Part shown: piece after piece, positions 55,729 through 64,000 of the stretch | Numbering within the stretch: position 1 is the stretch's first letter | Layout: every line of letters begins with the position of its first letter | Origin: Streptomyces dangxiongensis | GTDB lineage: Bacteria; Actinomycetota; Actinomycetes; Streptomycetales; Streptomycetaceae | Length of the DNA: 64,000 bases | Direction: 5' to 3' | Assembly (NCBI RefSeq): GCF_003675325.1 | Contig: NZ_CP033073.1 | Location: 2,480,001-2,544,000 of the forward strand | The notes under the pieces: generated by a model | The model's database searches: none | Seen by the model: the letters and a program-made list of their open reading frames with translations, nothing else | Told to the model about the DNA's origin: nothing | Position numbers and translations under genes: made by a program

Positions 55729-56544
55729 TCAGTGGTGTTCGGCGAGAGCACCCTGAACGTAGTTGCAGGCGAGGAGTACGAAGACGTACGCCTGCACGGC
55801 CTGGATGAAGAGCTCGAACGCGGTGAGGAGGATGGTCATCACGAACGAGGCGCCGGCGTAGACGATGCCCACGCCGTTCAGCAGGTACCAACTGCCGATG
55901 CTGAAGGTCAGCAGGAGCAGGTGACCGGCGAACATGTTCGCGAAGAGTCGTACCGCGTGGGTGAACGGCCGGATCACCACGTTCGAGAAGAAGTCGATCA
56001 CGACGATCACGGGCAGCACGGCGCCGAGCGACTTGTCGTAGCCGGTGATGTTCTTCAGGCCCCCGACGAAGCCGTGCTTCTTGAACGTCAGGTACATCCA
56101 CAGGATGTAGACGATGGCCGCCAGACCCGCGGGGAACGCGATCATGGAGGTCACCGGGAACTGCGCCACCGGGACGATGGACCACAGGTTCATGATCCAG
56201 ATGAAGAAGAACAACGACACCATGAGCGGCACGTACTTCTCGCCCTGGCGCTTGCCGAGGGTCTCGAAGACGATGCCGCGGCGCACGAAGTCGTAGCCGG
56301 CCTCGCCGATCATCTGGACCTTGCCCGGCACGAGCTTGGGCTTGGCGAACGCGGCCCAGAAGAAGCCCACGATCGCGATCGTGCCGAGCAGGGCGAGGAG
56401 CATCGGCTTGTTGAACTCGAACCCGCCGACGGTGAACAGCGGCTCGAAGACAAAGGAATGCAGGCCGGGGGCCGGGAACCCACATCCGGAGAAGATGTGA
56501 CAGTCGGACTCAAAGGCGAGCACCTGCGTCGGGTCAGCACTCAC
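55729..56544 (-). CDS. atpB: ATP synthase F0 subunit a
   Basis: 271 residues with five or six membrane helices. The essential arginine lies in FTHAVRLFANMFAGHLLL, and the C-terminal segment is LLTAFELFIQAVQAYVFVLL. It forms the proton half-channels next to the c ring. GTG 56544 was chosen because AAGGAG sits 7 nt upstream and homologues begin SADPTQVLAFE; the upstream ATG at 56559 lacks a Shine-Dalgarno. Confidence 0.96.
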   Translation of the reverse strand: MSADPTQVLAFESDCHIFSGCGFPAPGLHSFVFEPLFTVGGFEFNKPMLLALLGTIAIVGFFWAAFAKPKLVPGKVQMIGEAGYDFVRRGIVFETLGKRQGEKYVPLMVSLFFFIWIMNLWSIVPVAQFPVTSMIAFPAGLAAIVYILWMYLTFKKHGFVGGLKNITGYDKSLGAVLPVIVVIDFFSNVVIRPFTHAVRLFANMFAGHLLLLTFSIGSWYLLNGVGIVYAGASFVMTILLTAFELFIQAVQAYVFVLLACNYVQGALAEHH

Positions 56545-56769
56545 CGCGGGCTCCTTCATCGTGGCGCATAAGTACGGCAACCTCGTTGTGTCGGCGCGGC
56601 ACTGGGCCGCGGTTCGGCACGGGACTGGTGTTACGGATGTGGGGGCGGCTGTGGGGCATCTCGCCTCGCGACTGAACAGGCGTCAGCTCAGATGCCCGCG
56701 CCCGCGATGCCGCAGTTGGCACCGGACGATAGCAGGATCTCCCGTGCGCCTTTATCCCGGCCCTACCCC

Positions 56770-57210
56770 TCACGACGAGTGCCCTGTCTTCTCGGGCCTG
56801 CCGCCCTCGGAGGAGGCGTCGGGTTCGACGTAGAGGATCTTGGCCTTCATGTGGGCACGCGTCTGCGCGGTGATCCACGCGACGGTGGTGACCACGAGGA
56901 CGATGGCGAAGGCGCGGGGATTGAACAGCGTGGTGTCCCTGAACACGGCCACGAAGATGACCAGCAACAGGAGCTGGGCCGTGTAGAGCAGCAGGCCCAT
57001 GCCCTGAAAAAGCTGCGGAAGCGATTTGGCGGTGCGCTGCAGGACGTAGAGACCGAGTCCCATGAAGACGAAGACGACCAGCGTCGCGACGACGGCTCCG
57101 ATCGCTCCCTTGCCCCCCGCGACCACACCGCTGACGACGGCGGCGATCGCGCCGACGACAGCCGTGGGCACGGCGGCCTGGGCCAGGATCTGGGCGTCAT
57201 TGGACGGCAT
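56770..57210 (-). CDS. atpI: ATP synthase protein I
   Basis: 146 residues with four membrane helices (PTAVVGAIAAVVSGVVAGGK, AIGAVVATLVVFVFMGLGLY, QGMGLLLYTAQLLLLVIFVA, FAIVLVVTTVAWITAQTRAH). AtpI assists c-ring assembly or ion supply and is typically first in the operon, as here. 225 bp separate it from atpB. The likely operon promoter lies upstream, where a Rex-like site occurs. Confidence 0.9.
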   Translation of the reverse strand: MPSNDAQILAQAAVPTAVVGAIAAVVSGVVAGGKGAIGAVVATLVVFVFMGLGLYVLQRTAKSLPQLFQGMGLLLYTAQLLLLVIFVAVFRDTTLFNPRAFAIVLVVTTVAWITAQTRAHMKAKILYVEPDASSEGGRPEKTGHSS

Positions 57211-57516
57211 GGCGGCAACTCCGCTTTCACAGGGGGCAGGGTGTCGTCATGGACGAGCGTAGTCCCGGACTGAGTGGTGAGACCTCACACCGATGGCCCG
57301 TCGCACTGCGGCCCTTCGGTTCTACCCGGGGTTCTCGTGAACCGTATCACAAACTATTTGATGAGGTCTTTACCTGGTCGGTGTGCTGACTGTCACACAT
57401 GAGAGTGAGCGCGCGCGTCTGTGCAGGAACTGAGCCTTCTTGTCTGGTAATGGGGCGCTTTGCTCCCCCACGACTTGGCAATGCTCTAGTCAGATTCTTA
57501 CCTTGCCGCCCTGGCA
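57211..57516. other. atp operon upstream region
   Basis: About 300 bp upstream of atpI with AT-rich stretches (57340-57380) unlike the rest of the window. It contains a Rex-like palindrome (57335-57352) and GTGAG-AC-CTCAC (57277-57288). No coding frame is credible. A -10/-35 pair for the minus strand could not be fixed with confidence. Confidence 0.6.
57335..57352 (-). promoter_or_regulatory. Rex-like operator upstream of the atp operon
   Basis: Minus strand TTGTGATACGGTTCACGA matches 12 of 14 informative positions of the Rex pattern TTGTGAA-N4-TTCACAA (pattern recalled). It lies 125-142 bp upstream of atpI. Rex releases DNA at high NADH, which would tie ATP synthase expression to respiratory state. 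Confidence 0.55.
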
Positions 57517-57558
57517 CGACCGGGGGCCGCGGGGATGGTCCCCCGCGGCCCCCGGTCG
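57517..57558 (-). terminator. Strong terminator of the ispH-dxs-ispG operon
   Basis: An 18-bp perfect stem (57517-57534 with 57541-57558, arms beginning CGACCGGGGGCC) and a 6-nt loop lie just past the ispG stop. It insulates the atp promoter from the incoming operon. Confidence 0.9.
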
Positions 57559-57578
57559 CGTGCATGCGCCCGTGCGCC

Positions 57579-58706
57579 TTACGCCGCCGATTCCTCCCGT
57601 GCCTCACCGGCCAGCCTGAGCGCCTCCTCTATGAGGGTCTCCGCGATCCTCGACTCCGGTACGGTCCGCACGACCTTGCCCCGGACGAAGATCTGTCCCT
57701 TGCCGTTGCCGGAGGCCACACCCAGGTCAGCCTCCCTGGCCTCACCCGGGCCGTTGACCACGCACCCCATCACGGCGACCCGCAGCGGGATGTCCATGCC
57801 CTCCAGAGCGGCCGTCACCTCGGCGGCCAGGCGGTAGACGTCCACCTGGGCCCGGCCGCACGACGGACAGGAGACGATCTCCAGCTTGCGCGGACGCAGA
57901 CCGAGCGCCCGCAGGATGTGAAGGCCCACCTTGACCTCCTCCACCGGCGGGGCCGACAGCGACACCCGGATCGTGTCGCCGATGCCCTGCCGGAGCAGGG
58001 CGCCGAAGGCCACGGCCGACTTCACGGTGCCCTGGAAGGCCGGGCCCGCCTCGGTGACGCCGAGGTGCAGGGGGTAGTCGCAGGCCTCGGCCAGCAGCTC
58101 ATAGGCACGGATCATCACCACCGGGTCGTGGTGCTTCACCGAGATCTTCAGGTCGTGGAAGTCATGCTCGGCGAAGAGCGAGGCCTCCCACAGCGCGGAC
58201 TCCACCAGCGCCTCGGGAGTCGCCCTGCCGTGCTTGGCCAGCAGCCGGGCGTCCAGGGAACCGGCGTTGACCCCGATCCTGATCGGGGTGCCCCGGTCCT
58301 TGGCGGCGCGGGCAATGGCCGCCACCTGGTCGTCGAACTTCCTGATGTTGCCCGGGTTCACCCGGATCCCCGCGCAGCCGGCGTCGATGGCGGCGAAGAC
58401 GTACTTCGGCTGGAAGTGGATGTCGGCGATGACCGGCAGGGACGACTTCGCCGCGATGACGGGCAGCGCGTCCGCGTCGTCCGGCGACGGGCAGGCGACC
58501 CGGACGATGTCGCAGCCCGCCGCGGCCAGCTCGGCGATCTGCTGCAGGGTCGCGTTCACATCGGCCGTGACCGTGGTGGTCATCGACTGCACGGCGATGG
58601 GGAAGTCACCACCGACGCCCACCCGGCCCACGCGCAGTGCGCGGGTCCTGCGGCGCTCCCCCAGGGTCTGCGGCGGTACGGCGGGCATCCCGAGCTGAAC
58701 CGTCAT
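57579..58706 (-). CDS. ispG: 4-hydroxy-3-methylbut-2-enyl-diphosphate synthase (IspG/GcpE)
   Basis: 375 residues. It converts methylerythritol cyclodiphosphate to HMBPP with a 4Fe-4S cluster. The TIM-barrel part ([45 protein letters not shown]) is followed by the cluster domain with SCPSCGR and [20 protein letters not shown]. It overlaps dxs by 4 bp (ATGA), so it is the last gene of the coupled operon. Streptomyces normally has a core ispG elsewhere, so this is probably a second, pathway-dedicated copy. Confidence 0.96.
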   Translation of the reverse strand: MTVQLGMPAVPPQTLGERRRTRALRVGRVGVGGDFPIAVQSMTTTVTADVNATLQQIAELAAAGCDIVRVACPSPDDADALPVIAAKSSLPVIADIHFQPKYVFAAIDAGCAGIRVNPGNIRKFDDQVAAIARAAKDRGTPIRIGVNAGSLDARLLAKHGRATPEALVESALWEASLFAEHDFHDLKISVKHHDPVVMIRAYELLAEACDYPLHLGVTEAGPAFQGTVKSAVAFGALLRQGIGDTIRVSLSAPPVEEVKVGLHILRALGLRPRKLEIVSCPSCGRAQVDVYRLAAEVTAALEGMDIPLRVAVMGCVVNGPGEAREADLGVASGNGKGQIFVRGKVVRTVPESRIAETLIEEALRLAGEAREESAA

Positions 58707-60538
58707 TCTCCTCTGCTCCTCCTGATCGGCGTGGTGTCCCCGGACCGGCCCAGCGCCCGCAGGGCCCGGCTGAGGATCCCGTCGGGCGTGAGACCGCTGC
58801 GCGCGAGGATGTCCTCGCGCCGCCCCTGGGCCAGGAACCGCTGCGGCAGGCCCATGACCTGGACCGGACGGCGGGCTCCGGCGTCCGTGAGCGCCTGGGC
58901 GAGGGCGGCCCCGGCACCGCCGGCCCGGCCGCTGTCCTCGACGCTCACCACCGCCCGGTGCGCGAGCCCCAGGTCGATCAGCTCGGGCGCGACCGGCATG
59001 ATCCAGCGCGGGTCCACCACGGTGACGCCGATGCCCCGCCGCCGCAGCAGCTCCGCGGCGGCCAGGCAGACCGGGGCGAGCGGGCCGACGGACACCAGCA
59101 GGACGTCGGCGTCCTCGCCGGAGCGATGCAGCACGTCGAGGCCGGCGACCGTGTCCACCGCGGGCACCGGCTCGGGCACCACGCCCTTGGGGAACCGCAC
59201 CGCGGTGGGCGCGTCGTCGACCGCGACGGCCTCGCCCAGCGCGCGGCGCAGGGTCGCGGCGTCACGCGGGGCGGCCACCCGCAGCCCGGGTACGAGCGGG
59301 AACAGGGACAGGTCCCACATGCCGTTGTGGGAGGGGCCGTCGTCACCGGTCGCCCCTGCCCGGTCCAGCACGAAGGTGACGGGCGCGCGGTGCAGCGCGA
59401 CGTCCATCAGCAACTGGTCGAAGCCCCGGTTGAGGAACGTGGCGTAGACGGCCACGACCGGGTGCAGGCCGCCGAGCGCCAGTCCGGCGGCCGAGGTGAC
59501 GGCGTGCTGCTCCGCGATACCCACGTCGAAGGTCCGCTCGGGGAAGCGCCGGGCGAACGCGGTCAGCCCGGTCGGCTCCAGCATGGCCGCGGTCAGGGCG
59601 ACGATGTCGGCCCGCCGCTCGCCCAGGTCGGCCAGTTCCGCCTCGAACACCGAGGTCCACGACGCCCGCTTCACCGCGGGCGCGCCACCGGGGGCGGGCC
59701 GGGCGCGGACGGCGTGGCAGCGGTCGGCCTCGTTCCGCTCGGCGGGGGCGTGTCCGTGTCCCTTCCGGGTCACGCAGTGCACGACCACCGGCCGGCGCAG
59801 GGCGGCGGCCCCGCGCAGCGCCTCCTCCAGGGCCTCGATGTCATGGCCGTCGACCGGTCCGAGCTGGACCAGCCCCAGGTTGTCGAAGAGGCCGGGCACA
59901 CCGGCCGGGCGGTCGGCGGCGCGGCGCGCCGCGAGGTGCTCGGCGATGCCGCCGACGGTCGGCGCGTAGCTGCGGCCGTTGTCGTTGAGGACGATGACGA
60001 CGGGGCGGTGCGGCGCCGCCGCGATGTTGTTCAGCGCCTCCCAGGCCATGCCCCCGGTAAGGGCGCCGTCACCGATCACCGCGACGACCGCCCGGTCGGT
60101 GACCCCGCGCAGCGCGTGCGCCTTGGCCAGGCCGTCGGCGTACGACAGGACCGTGGAGGCGTGGGAGTTCTCGATGACGTCGTGCGGGGACTCCTCCCGC
60201 GCGGGATATCCGGACAGGCCCTCGGGCTGGCGCAGCGCGTCAAAGGCGTCGGCGCGGCCGGTCAGGATCTTGTGCACGTACGTCTGGTGGCCGGTGTCCC
60301 ACAGAAGGGTGTCGCGGGGCGAGTCGAAGACGCGGTGCAGGGCGAGGGTCAGTTCCACCACGCCCAGGTTCGGTCCGAGGTGGCCCCCGGTGCGGCTGAC
60401 CTTGTCGACGAGGAAGCGGCGGATCTCCCCGGCGAGTTCCCGGAGCTGCTCCGTGGTCAGGGCGCACAGGTCCTCGGGACCGCGCAGCGCGGCGAGTGAG
60501 GTGGCAGGGCGTTCGACGCTGGTCGTCACGGCGCTCAC
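58703..60538 (-). CDS. dxs: 1-deoxy-D-xylulose-5-phosphate synthase
   Basis: 611 residues. It condenses pyruvate and glyceraldehyde 3-phosphate with thiamine diphosphate, the entry step of the MEP pathway. [53 protein letters not shown] (cofactor motif) and [18 protein letters not shown] with the catalytic Glu are present, plus the C-terminal transketolase domain. GTG 60538 overlaps the ispH stop (GTGA). It is slightly short for the family (usually about 620-640). DTGHQTY differs from the more usual DVGHQAY, suggesting a divergent copy. Confidence 0.96.
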   Translation of the reverse strand: MSAVTTSVERPATSLAALRGPEDLCALTTEQLRELAGEIRRFLVDKVSRTGGHLGPNLGVVELTLALHRVFDSPRDTLLWDTGHQTYVHKILTGRADAFDALRQPEGLSGYPAREESPHDVIENSHASTVLSYADGLAKAHALRGVTDRAVVAVIGDGALTGGMAWEALNNIAAAPHRPVVIVLNDNGRSYAPTVGGIAEHLAARRAADRPAGVPGLFDNLGLVQLGPVDGHDIEALEEALRGAAALRRPVVVHCVTRKGHGHAPAERNEADRCHAVRARPAPGGAPAVKRASWTSVFEAELADLGERRADIVALTAAMLEPTGLTAFARRFPERTFDVGIAEQHAVTSAAGLALGGLHPVVAVYATFLNRGFDQLLMDVALHRAPVTFVLDRAGATGDDGPSHNGMWDLSLFPLVPGLRVAAPRDAATLRRALGEAVAVDDAPTAVRFPKGVVPEPVPAVDTVAGLDVLHRSGEDADVLLVSVGPLAPVCLAAAELLRRRGIGVTVVDPRWIMPVAPELIDLGLAHRAVVSVEDSGRAGGAGAALAQALTDAGARRPVQVMGLPQRFLAQGRREDILARSGLTPDGILSRALRALGRSGDTTPIRRSRGE

Positions 60539-61533
60539 CGGTCCTCGTCGGCCAGCGGCGTGCGCGGCGCCCGCCCGGTCTCCGGGTCGGCCAGTCGCGT
60601 GGGCATGGCGAAGACCACGTCCTCCGGGGTTCCGTCGTCCACCCGGACGTCGGTGTGCCCGAGCGCGGTCAGACGGTCCACCAGGCCGCGTACCAGGATC
60701 TCGGGCGCACTCGCGCCGGCGCTGACGCCGACCGTGCCGGCCGAGTCCAGCCACCGCTCGTCCAGGCGCGTGACGTCGGGGACGAGGTGGGCGGGGCAGC
60801 CCTCGCGGCGGGCGACCTCCACCATCCGCTGGGAGTTGCTGGAGTTCTCGGATCCGACCACGAGGACCACGTCGCAGGAGCGCGCCAGGGACTTCACCGC
60901 GTTCTGGCGGTTCTGGCTCGCGTAGCAGATGTCGTCTCCGTGCGGGCCGACGATGTCGGTGAAGCGCCGGTGCAGGGCCTGGACGACCTCGGCGGTCTCG
61001 TCGAAGGACAGTGTCGTCTGGGTCAGGTACGCCACCGGGGCGTCCTCGGGGACGTCCAGCCGCTCGACGTCCTCGGCGCTCTCGACGACCAGGGTCCGGG
61101 CCGGCGCCTCGCCCCGGACCCCCTCGACCTCTTCGTGGTCCTCGTGCCCGACCAGCAGGATGGTGCGCCCGTCGCGGGCGAACCGGACCGCTTCCTGGTG
61201 CACCTTCGCCACCAGGGGGCAGGTGGCGTCGATGACGTCGAGCCGCCGCGCGGTCGCGCCCGCCCGCACCTGCGGGGAGACGCCGTGGGCGGAGAAGACG
61301 CACACGGCGCCCTCGGGGACCTCGTCCTCGCTGTCGACGAAGACCGCGCCGCGCCGCCGCAGTTCGCCGACGACATGGTGGTTGTGCACGATCTCCTTGC
61401 GGACGTACACGGGCGCGCCGTACAGGTCCAGGGCGCGTTCGACGATGCCGATGGCGCGCCGGACGCCCGCGCAGAAGCCGCGGGGTTCGGCGAGGAGGAC
61501 GCGCGGGTGGGGCGTCGTCTGCTCGGTGGTCAT
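60535..61533 (-). CDS. ispH: 4-hydroxy-3-methylbut-2-enyl diphosphate reductase (IspH/LytB)
   Basis: 332 residues, final MEP step producing IPP and DMAPP with a 4Fe-4S cluster. The three cluster Cys lie in [21 protein letters not shown] and [29 protein letters not shown], the catalytic Glu region YLTQTTLS and [10 protein letters not shown] are also visible. It overlaps the exporter stop and the dxs start by 4 bp each. The C-terminus ([19 protein letters not shown]) is an unremarkable tail. Confidence 0.96.
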   Translation of the reverse strand: MTTEQTTPHPRVLLAEPRGFCAGVRRAIGIVERALDLYGAPVYVRKEIVHNHHVVGELRRRGAVFVDSEDEVPEGAVCVFSAHGVSPQVRAGATARRLDVIDATCPLVAKVHQEAVRFARDGRTILLVGHEDHEEVEGVRGEAPARTLVVESAEDVERLDVPEDAPVAYLTQTTLSFDETAEVVQALHRRFTDIVGPHGDDICYASQNRQNAVKSLARSCDVVLVVGSENSSNSQRMVEVARREGCPAHLVPDVTRLDERWLDSAGTVGVSAGASAPEILVRGLVDRLTALGHTDVRVDDGTPEDVVFAMPTRLADPETGRAPRTPLADEDR

Positions 61534-64000
61534 TGGGGCCTTCCTTGCGTCTGGAGTTCCGTACGGGGGTGCGCCTCGTGAGCGCGCCAGAGGGCGGCGT
61601 AGTGCCCGCCCAGCGCCAGGAGTTCGTCGTGCGTTCCGTCCTCGCACACGCAGCCGTGGCGCAGCACGAGGACGCGGTCGGCGCGGGCGGCCAGGGCGAG
61701 CCGGTGTGTGATGACCAGCGTGGTGCGCCGGGCCGCGAGCCGGTCGGTGGCGGCGTCGACCATGGCCTCGGTGGCGGGGTCCAGGGCGGACGTCGCCTCG
61801 TCGAGGAGCAGCACGGCGGGCGCGGCCAGCCGGGTCCGGGTGAGGGCGATCAACTGGCGCTGGCCCACGGAGAGGTCGCCTCCGCCTTCGGTGAGCCGGT
61901 GCCGGTAGCCGTCGGGCAGCGCCGTGATGAAGGAGTGGGCCCCGGTCAGCCGGGCCGCCGTCTCGATCTCGTCGTCCGTGGCGTCGTCCCGCCCGTAGGC
62001 GAGGGCGTCCCGGACGGTTCCGGCGAACAGGTAGGGCTCCTGGGGTATGAGGCCGAGCCGTTGCCGGTAGGCGCTCAGGGCGAGTTCGCGGATGTCCTGC
62101 CCGTCGACGAGGACGGCGCCCGCGGTGGGGTCGTAGAAGCGCGCGACCAGCTTCAGCAGGGTCGACTTGCCCGACCCGGTCTCGCCGACGACGGCCACCC
62201 GCTGTCCGGCGGGGATCCGGACGCTGACGCCGGTCAGGGCGGCCGGCCGGGCCGCGGGGCCGGCGGTGTCCGCGTACCGGAAGTGGACGTCGTCCAGCAC
62301 GATCTCCCCCCGCAGCGGGCCGACGGGGCGGGGGTGCGCGGCCTGCGGTGTGCCGGTGGGCAGCCGCAGCAGCTCGTCGATCCGGTCGAGGGAGACCCGC
62401 GCCTGCTGGAAGGTGTCGAAGAGCTGGGAGATCTGCTGGACGGGGACGAAGAACAGCTCCAGGTACAGCAGGTAGGCGACGAGTGTGGCCGCGCTCATGG
62501 AGCCGTCCCGGACGTGCCGCGCACCGAAGGCCAGCAGGCCGGCCGTACAGACGGCGGCCAGGCACTCGATGAAGGGGAAGTACAGCGCCATCAGGTACTG
62601 CGAGCGGATCCGCGCCCGCCGGACGGCGTCGCTCTGTGCGGTGAACCGCCGCAGGAACGCCCCTTCCTGGCGGAAGGCCTGGATGACGGGCATGCCCTGC
62701 GCGCCCTCCTGGAGGGCGGCGTTGACCGTGGCGGTCCGCTCCCGCGCCAGCCGGTAGGCGGCCAGCGACCGGCGGCGGAACACGGTCGTGGCCAGGTACA
62801 GGGCGGGCAGCAGAAGCAGCGCCGCCAGGAGCAGGACGGGGTTGGCGACCAGCAGGAGGACCAGGACTCCGCCCATGGTGAGCAGGCCGGCGAGGAAGCC
62901 CGTCAGCCCCGTCTGCACGAAACCGGAGACGGCGTCCACGTCGGTGGTCATCCGGGTGAGGGTCCGGCCGTCGGCCTCCCGCTCGTAGTGGTCCAGGCCC
63001 AGGCGGTGCAACTGGGCGGCCATGCGGACCCGCAGGGCGTACAGCAGGCGCTCGCCGGTGCGTCCGGTGACCCGCAGGGAGCCGTGCTGGACCAGCCAGC
63101 GCAGCAGTGTGACGGCCAGGGCGGCGGCGCACGCCGCCGACAGCGCCGTGGGAGCCGCCCCGTCGGTGATGCTCTCGATGCCCCACCGCACGGCGTAGGG
63201 CTGGGCGAGACCGCACAGGACGTCGGCGAGCACCAGGGCCAGGCCCGCCGCGAGCGGCAGCCGGAAGCCCCGGGTGAGCCTGCGGAGGCCGAACGCGCCA
63301 CCGACGTCACGGGCCAGGGCGTCCTCGTCGACGGCCGGGTCCTCGTCGACGGCCGGGGGTCTGGGCGCGGACGCGGACGCGGACGCGGACCGCGGGTGCG
63401 GGCCGGGCGCGGGGCCGGCCGGCGGCGGGGGCGTGCCGGACGGCTCGGCCGGGACCGCGTCGAAGTGGGCACGGTAGAGGGCGCAACGGGCGTGCAGTTC
63501 CTCGTGGGTGCCCAGGTCGGCGAGCCGGCCGCGGTCCAGTACGGCTATGCGGTCGGCCAGCGCCAGGGTCGATCTGCGGCGCGCGACCACGAGCGTCGTA
63601 CGGCGCCCGGCGTGTGTGCGCAGGCCCTCGTGGATCGCCGCCTCCACGGCAGGGTCCACCGCGGAGGTCGCGTCGTCGAGGATCAGCAGACGGGGCCTCA
63701 GGAGCAGGGCGCGGGCCAGGGCGAGGCGTTGACGCTGGCCGCCGGAGAGGGTCCGGCCCCGTTCGCCGACCTCCGTCAGGTAGCCGTTCGGGAGGGCCGA
63801 GACGAAGCCGTCGGCCTGGGCCAGCCGTGCCGCCTCGCGGATCTCCTCGTCGTCGGCGTCGGGGCGGCCCAGCGCGATGTTGTCGCGGACGCTCCCGGCG
63901 AACAGGAGGCTCTCCTCCGGCACCAGGGCGAGGGAGGCGCGCAGCGATTCCAGACGCAGTTCGCGCACGTCCGTGCCGCCGATCCGGACGGCGCCCGTCT
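61530..64000 (-). CDS. Fused ABC exporter (TMD-NBD-TMD-NBD), 5' end outside window
   Basis: The frame is open to the right edge, so the N-terminal membrane domain is missing. About 820 residues are visible. First comes the C-terminal part of NBD1 (Q-loop [19 protein letters not shown], signature [15 protein letters not shown], Walker [13 protein letters not shown]). An Ala/Ser/Pro linker ([12 protein letters not shown]) follows, then the second membrane domain with six helices. NBD2 has Walker [11 protein letters not shown]-loop [11 protein letters not shown], signature variant [14 protein letters not shown] and Walker [13 protein letters not shown]. In NBD1 the H-loop histidine position reads VVARRRS instead of the usual xTHRL, suggesting a degenerate, non-hydrolysing site. 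Coupled with ispH by 4 bp, it may export an isoprenoid-derived product. Confidence 0.9.
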   Translation of the reverse strand, partial: TGAVRIGGTDVRELRLESLRASLALVPEESLLFAGSVRDNIALGRPDADDEEIREAARLAQADGFVSALPNGYLTEVGERGRTLSGGQRQRLALARALLLRPRLLILDDATSAVDPAVEAAIHEGLRTHAGRRTTLVVARRRSTLALADRIAVLDRGRLADLGTHEELHARCALYRAHFDAVPAEPSGTPPPPAGPAPGPHPRSASASASAPRPPAVDEDPAVDEDALARDVGGAFGLRRLTRGFRLPLAAGLALVLADVLCGLAQPYAVRWGIESITDGAAPTALSAACAAALAVTLLRWLVQHGSLRVTGRTGERLLYALRVRMAAQLHRLGLDHYEREADGRTLTRMTTDVDAVSGFVQTGLTGFLAGLLTMGGVLVLLLVANPVLLLAALLLLPALYLATTVFRRRSLAAYRLARERTATVNAALQEGAQGMPVIQAFRQEGAFLRRFTAQSDAVRRARIRSQYLMALYFPFIECLAAVCTAGLLAFGARHVRDGSMSAATLVAYLLYLELFFVPVQQISQLFDTFQQARVSLDRIDELLRLPTGTPQAAHPRPVGPLRGEIVLDDVHFRYADTAGPAARPAALTGVSVRIPAGQRVAVVGETGSGKSTLLKLVARFYDPTAGAVLVDGQDIRELALSAYRQRLGLIPQEPYLFAGTVRDALAYGRDDATDDEIETAARLTGAHSFITALPDGYRHRLTEGGGDLSVGQRQLIALTRTRLAAPAVLLLDEATSALDPATEAMVDAATDRLAARRTTLVITHRLALAARADRVLVLRHGCVCEDGTHDELLALGGHYAALWRAHEAHPRTELQTQGRPQ

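Overview
The window is chromosomal DNA from a high-GC actinomycete, almost certainly a Streptomyces. GC content is very high, codon third positions are strongly G/C-biased, GTG starts and 4-bp ATGA/GTGA overlaps are common, and the gene set includes the filament-polarity proteins Scy and FilP and the ChiS/ChiR/ChiC chitinase locus. From memory, gene order from about 150 to 57,200 follows the conserved core arm of S. coelicolor around SCO5427 down to SCO5366. I recognise no insertion sequence, phage, CRISPR array, tRNA or rRNA gene.

Layout. 1-6.7 kb: 3' part of a helix-turn-helix protein carrying 36-bp repeats, then pfkA, a pta-ackA operon and pyk (lower glycolysis and acetate overflow). 6.8-10.3 kb: a secreted/membrane trio (DUF6230, DUF6114, LEA-like Ser/Gly-rich protein) and a structured intergenic region. 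10.4-17.9 kb: thioredoxin-TPR protein, TetR, isobutyryl-CoA mutase large subunit icmA with a perfect 24-bp palindrome at its start, MarR, and a TetR/DUF4166/SRPBCC operon with paired TTTGAGCG operators. 18.0-25 kb: three tandem AIM24 proteins, absC-like MarR, an MFS pump behind an apparent leader-peptide attenuator, meaB, a thiolase and methylmalonyl-CoA epimerase. 25.2-30.2 kb: scy (one-base frameshift) and filP. 30.5-43.7 kb: two ABC exporters, a luciferase-like oxidoreductase, nucS, a STAND-type ATPase with an altered P-loop, a STAS protein, 3-hydroxybutyryl-CoA dehydrogenase, TetR and a PduO-type cobalamin adenosyltransferase. 43.7-48.8 kb: DinB, a membrane protein, chiS-chiR and chiC. 48.8-57.2 kb: DUF2550 gene and the full ATP synthase operon atpIBEFHAGDC.

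At 57.5 kb the conserved order appears to break. A strong terminator is followed on the minus strand by a tightly coupled ABC exporter-ispH-dxs-ispG operon that runs off the right edge. Three consecutive 4-bp overlaps link the exporter with three MEP-pathway enzymes. This looks like an accessory isoprenoid-precursor cassette at the margin of a terpenoid or meroterpenoid gene cluster. It is the best lead in the window.

Functional themes: acyl-CoA and coenzyme B12 chemistry is scattered through the core part (icmA, meaB, epimerase, adenosyltransferase, thiolase, hydroxyacyl-CoA dehydrogenase). Energy metabolism brackets the window, with glycolysis/acetate at the left and ATP synthase, with a Rex-like redox operator, at the right. 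Several genes look leaderless (a TANNNT box about 7 nt before the start codon and no Shine-Dalgarno). All locus parallels and family calls are made by eye, without database searches.
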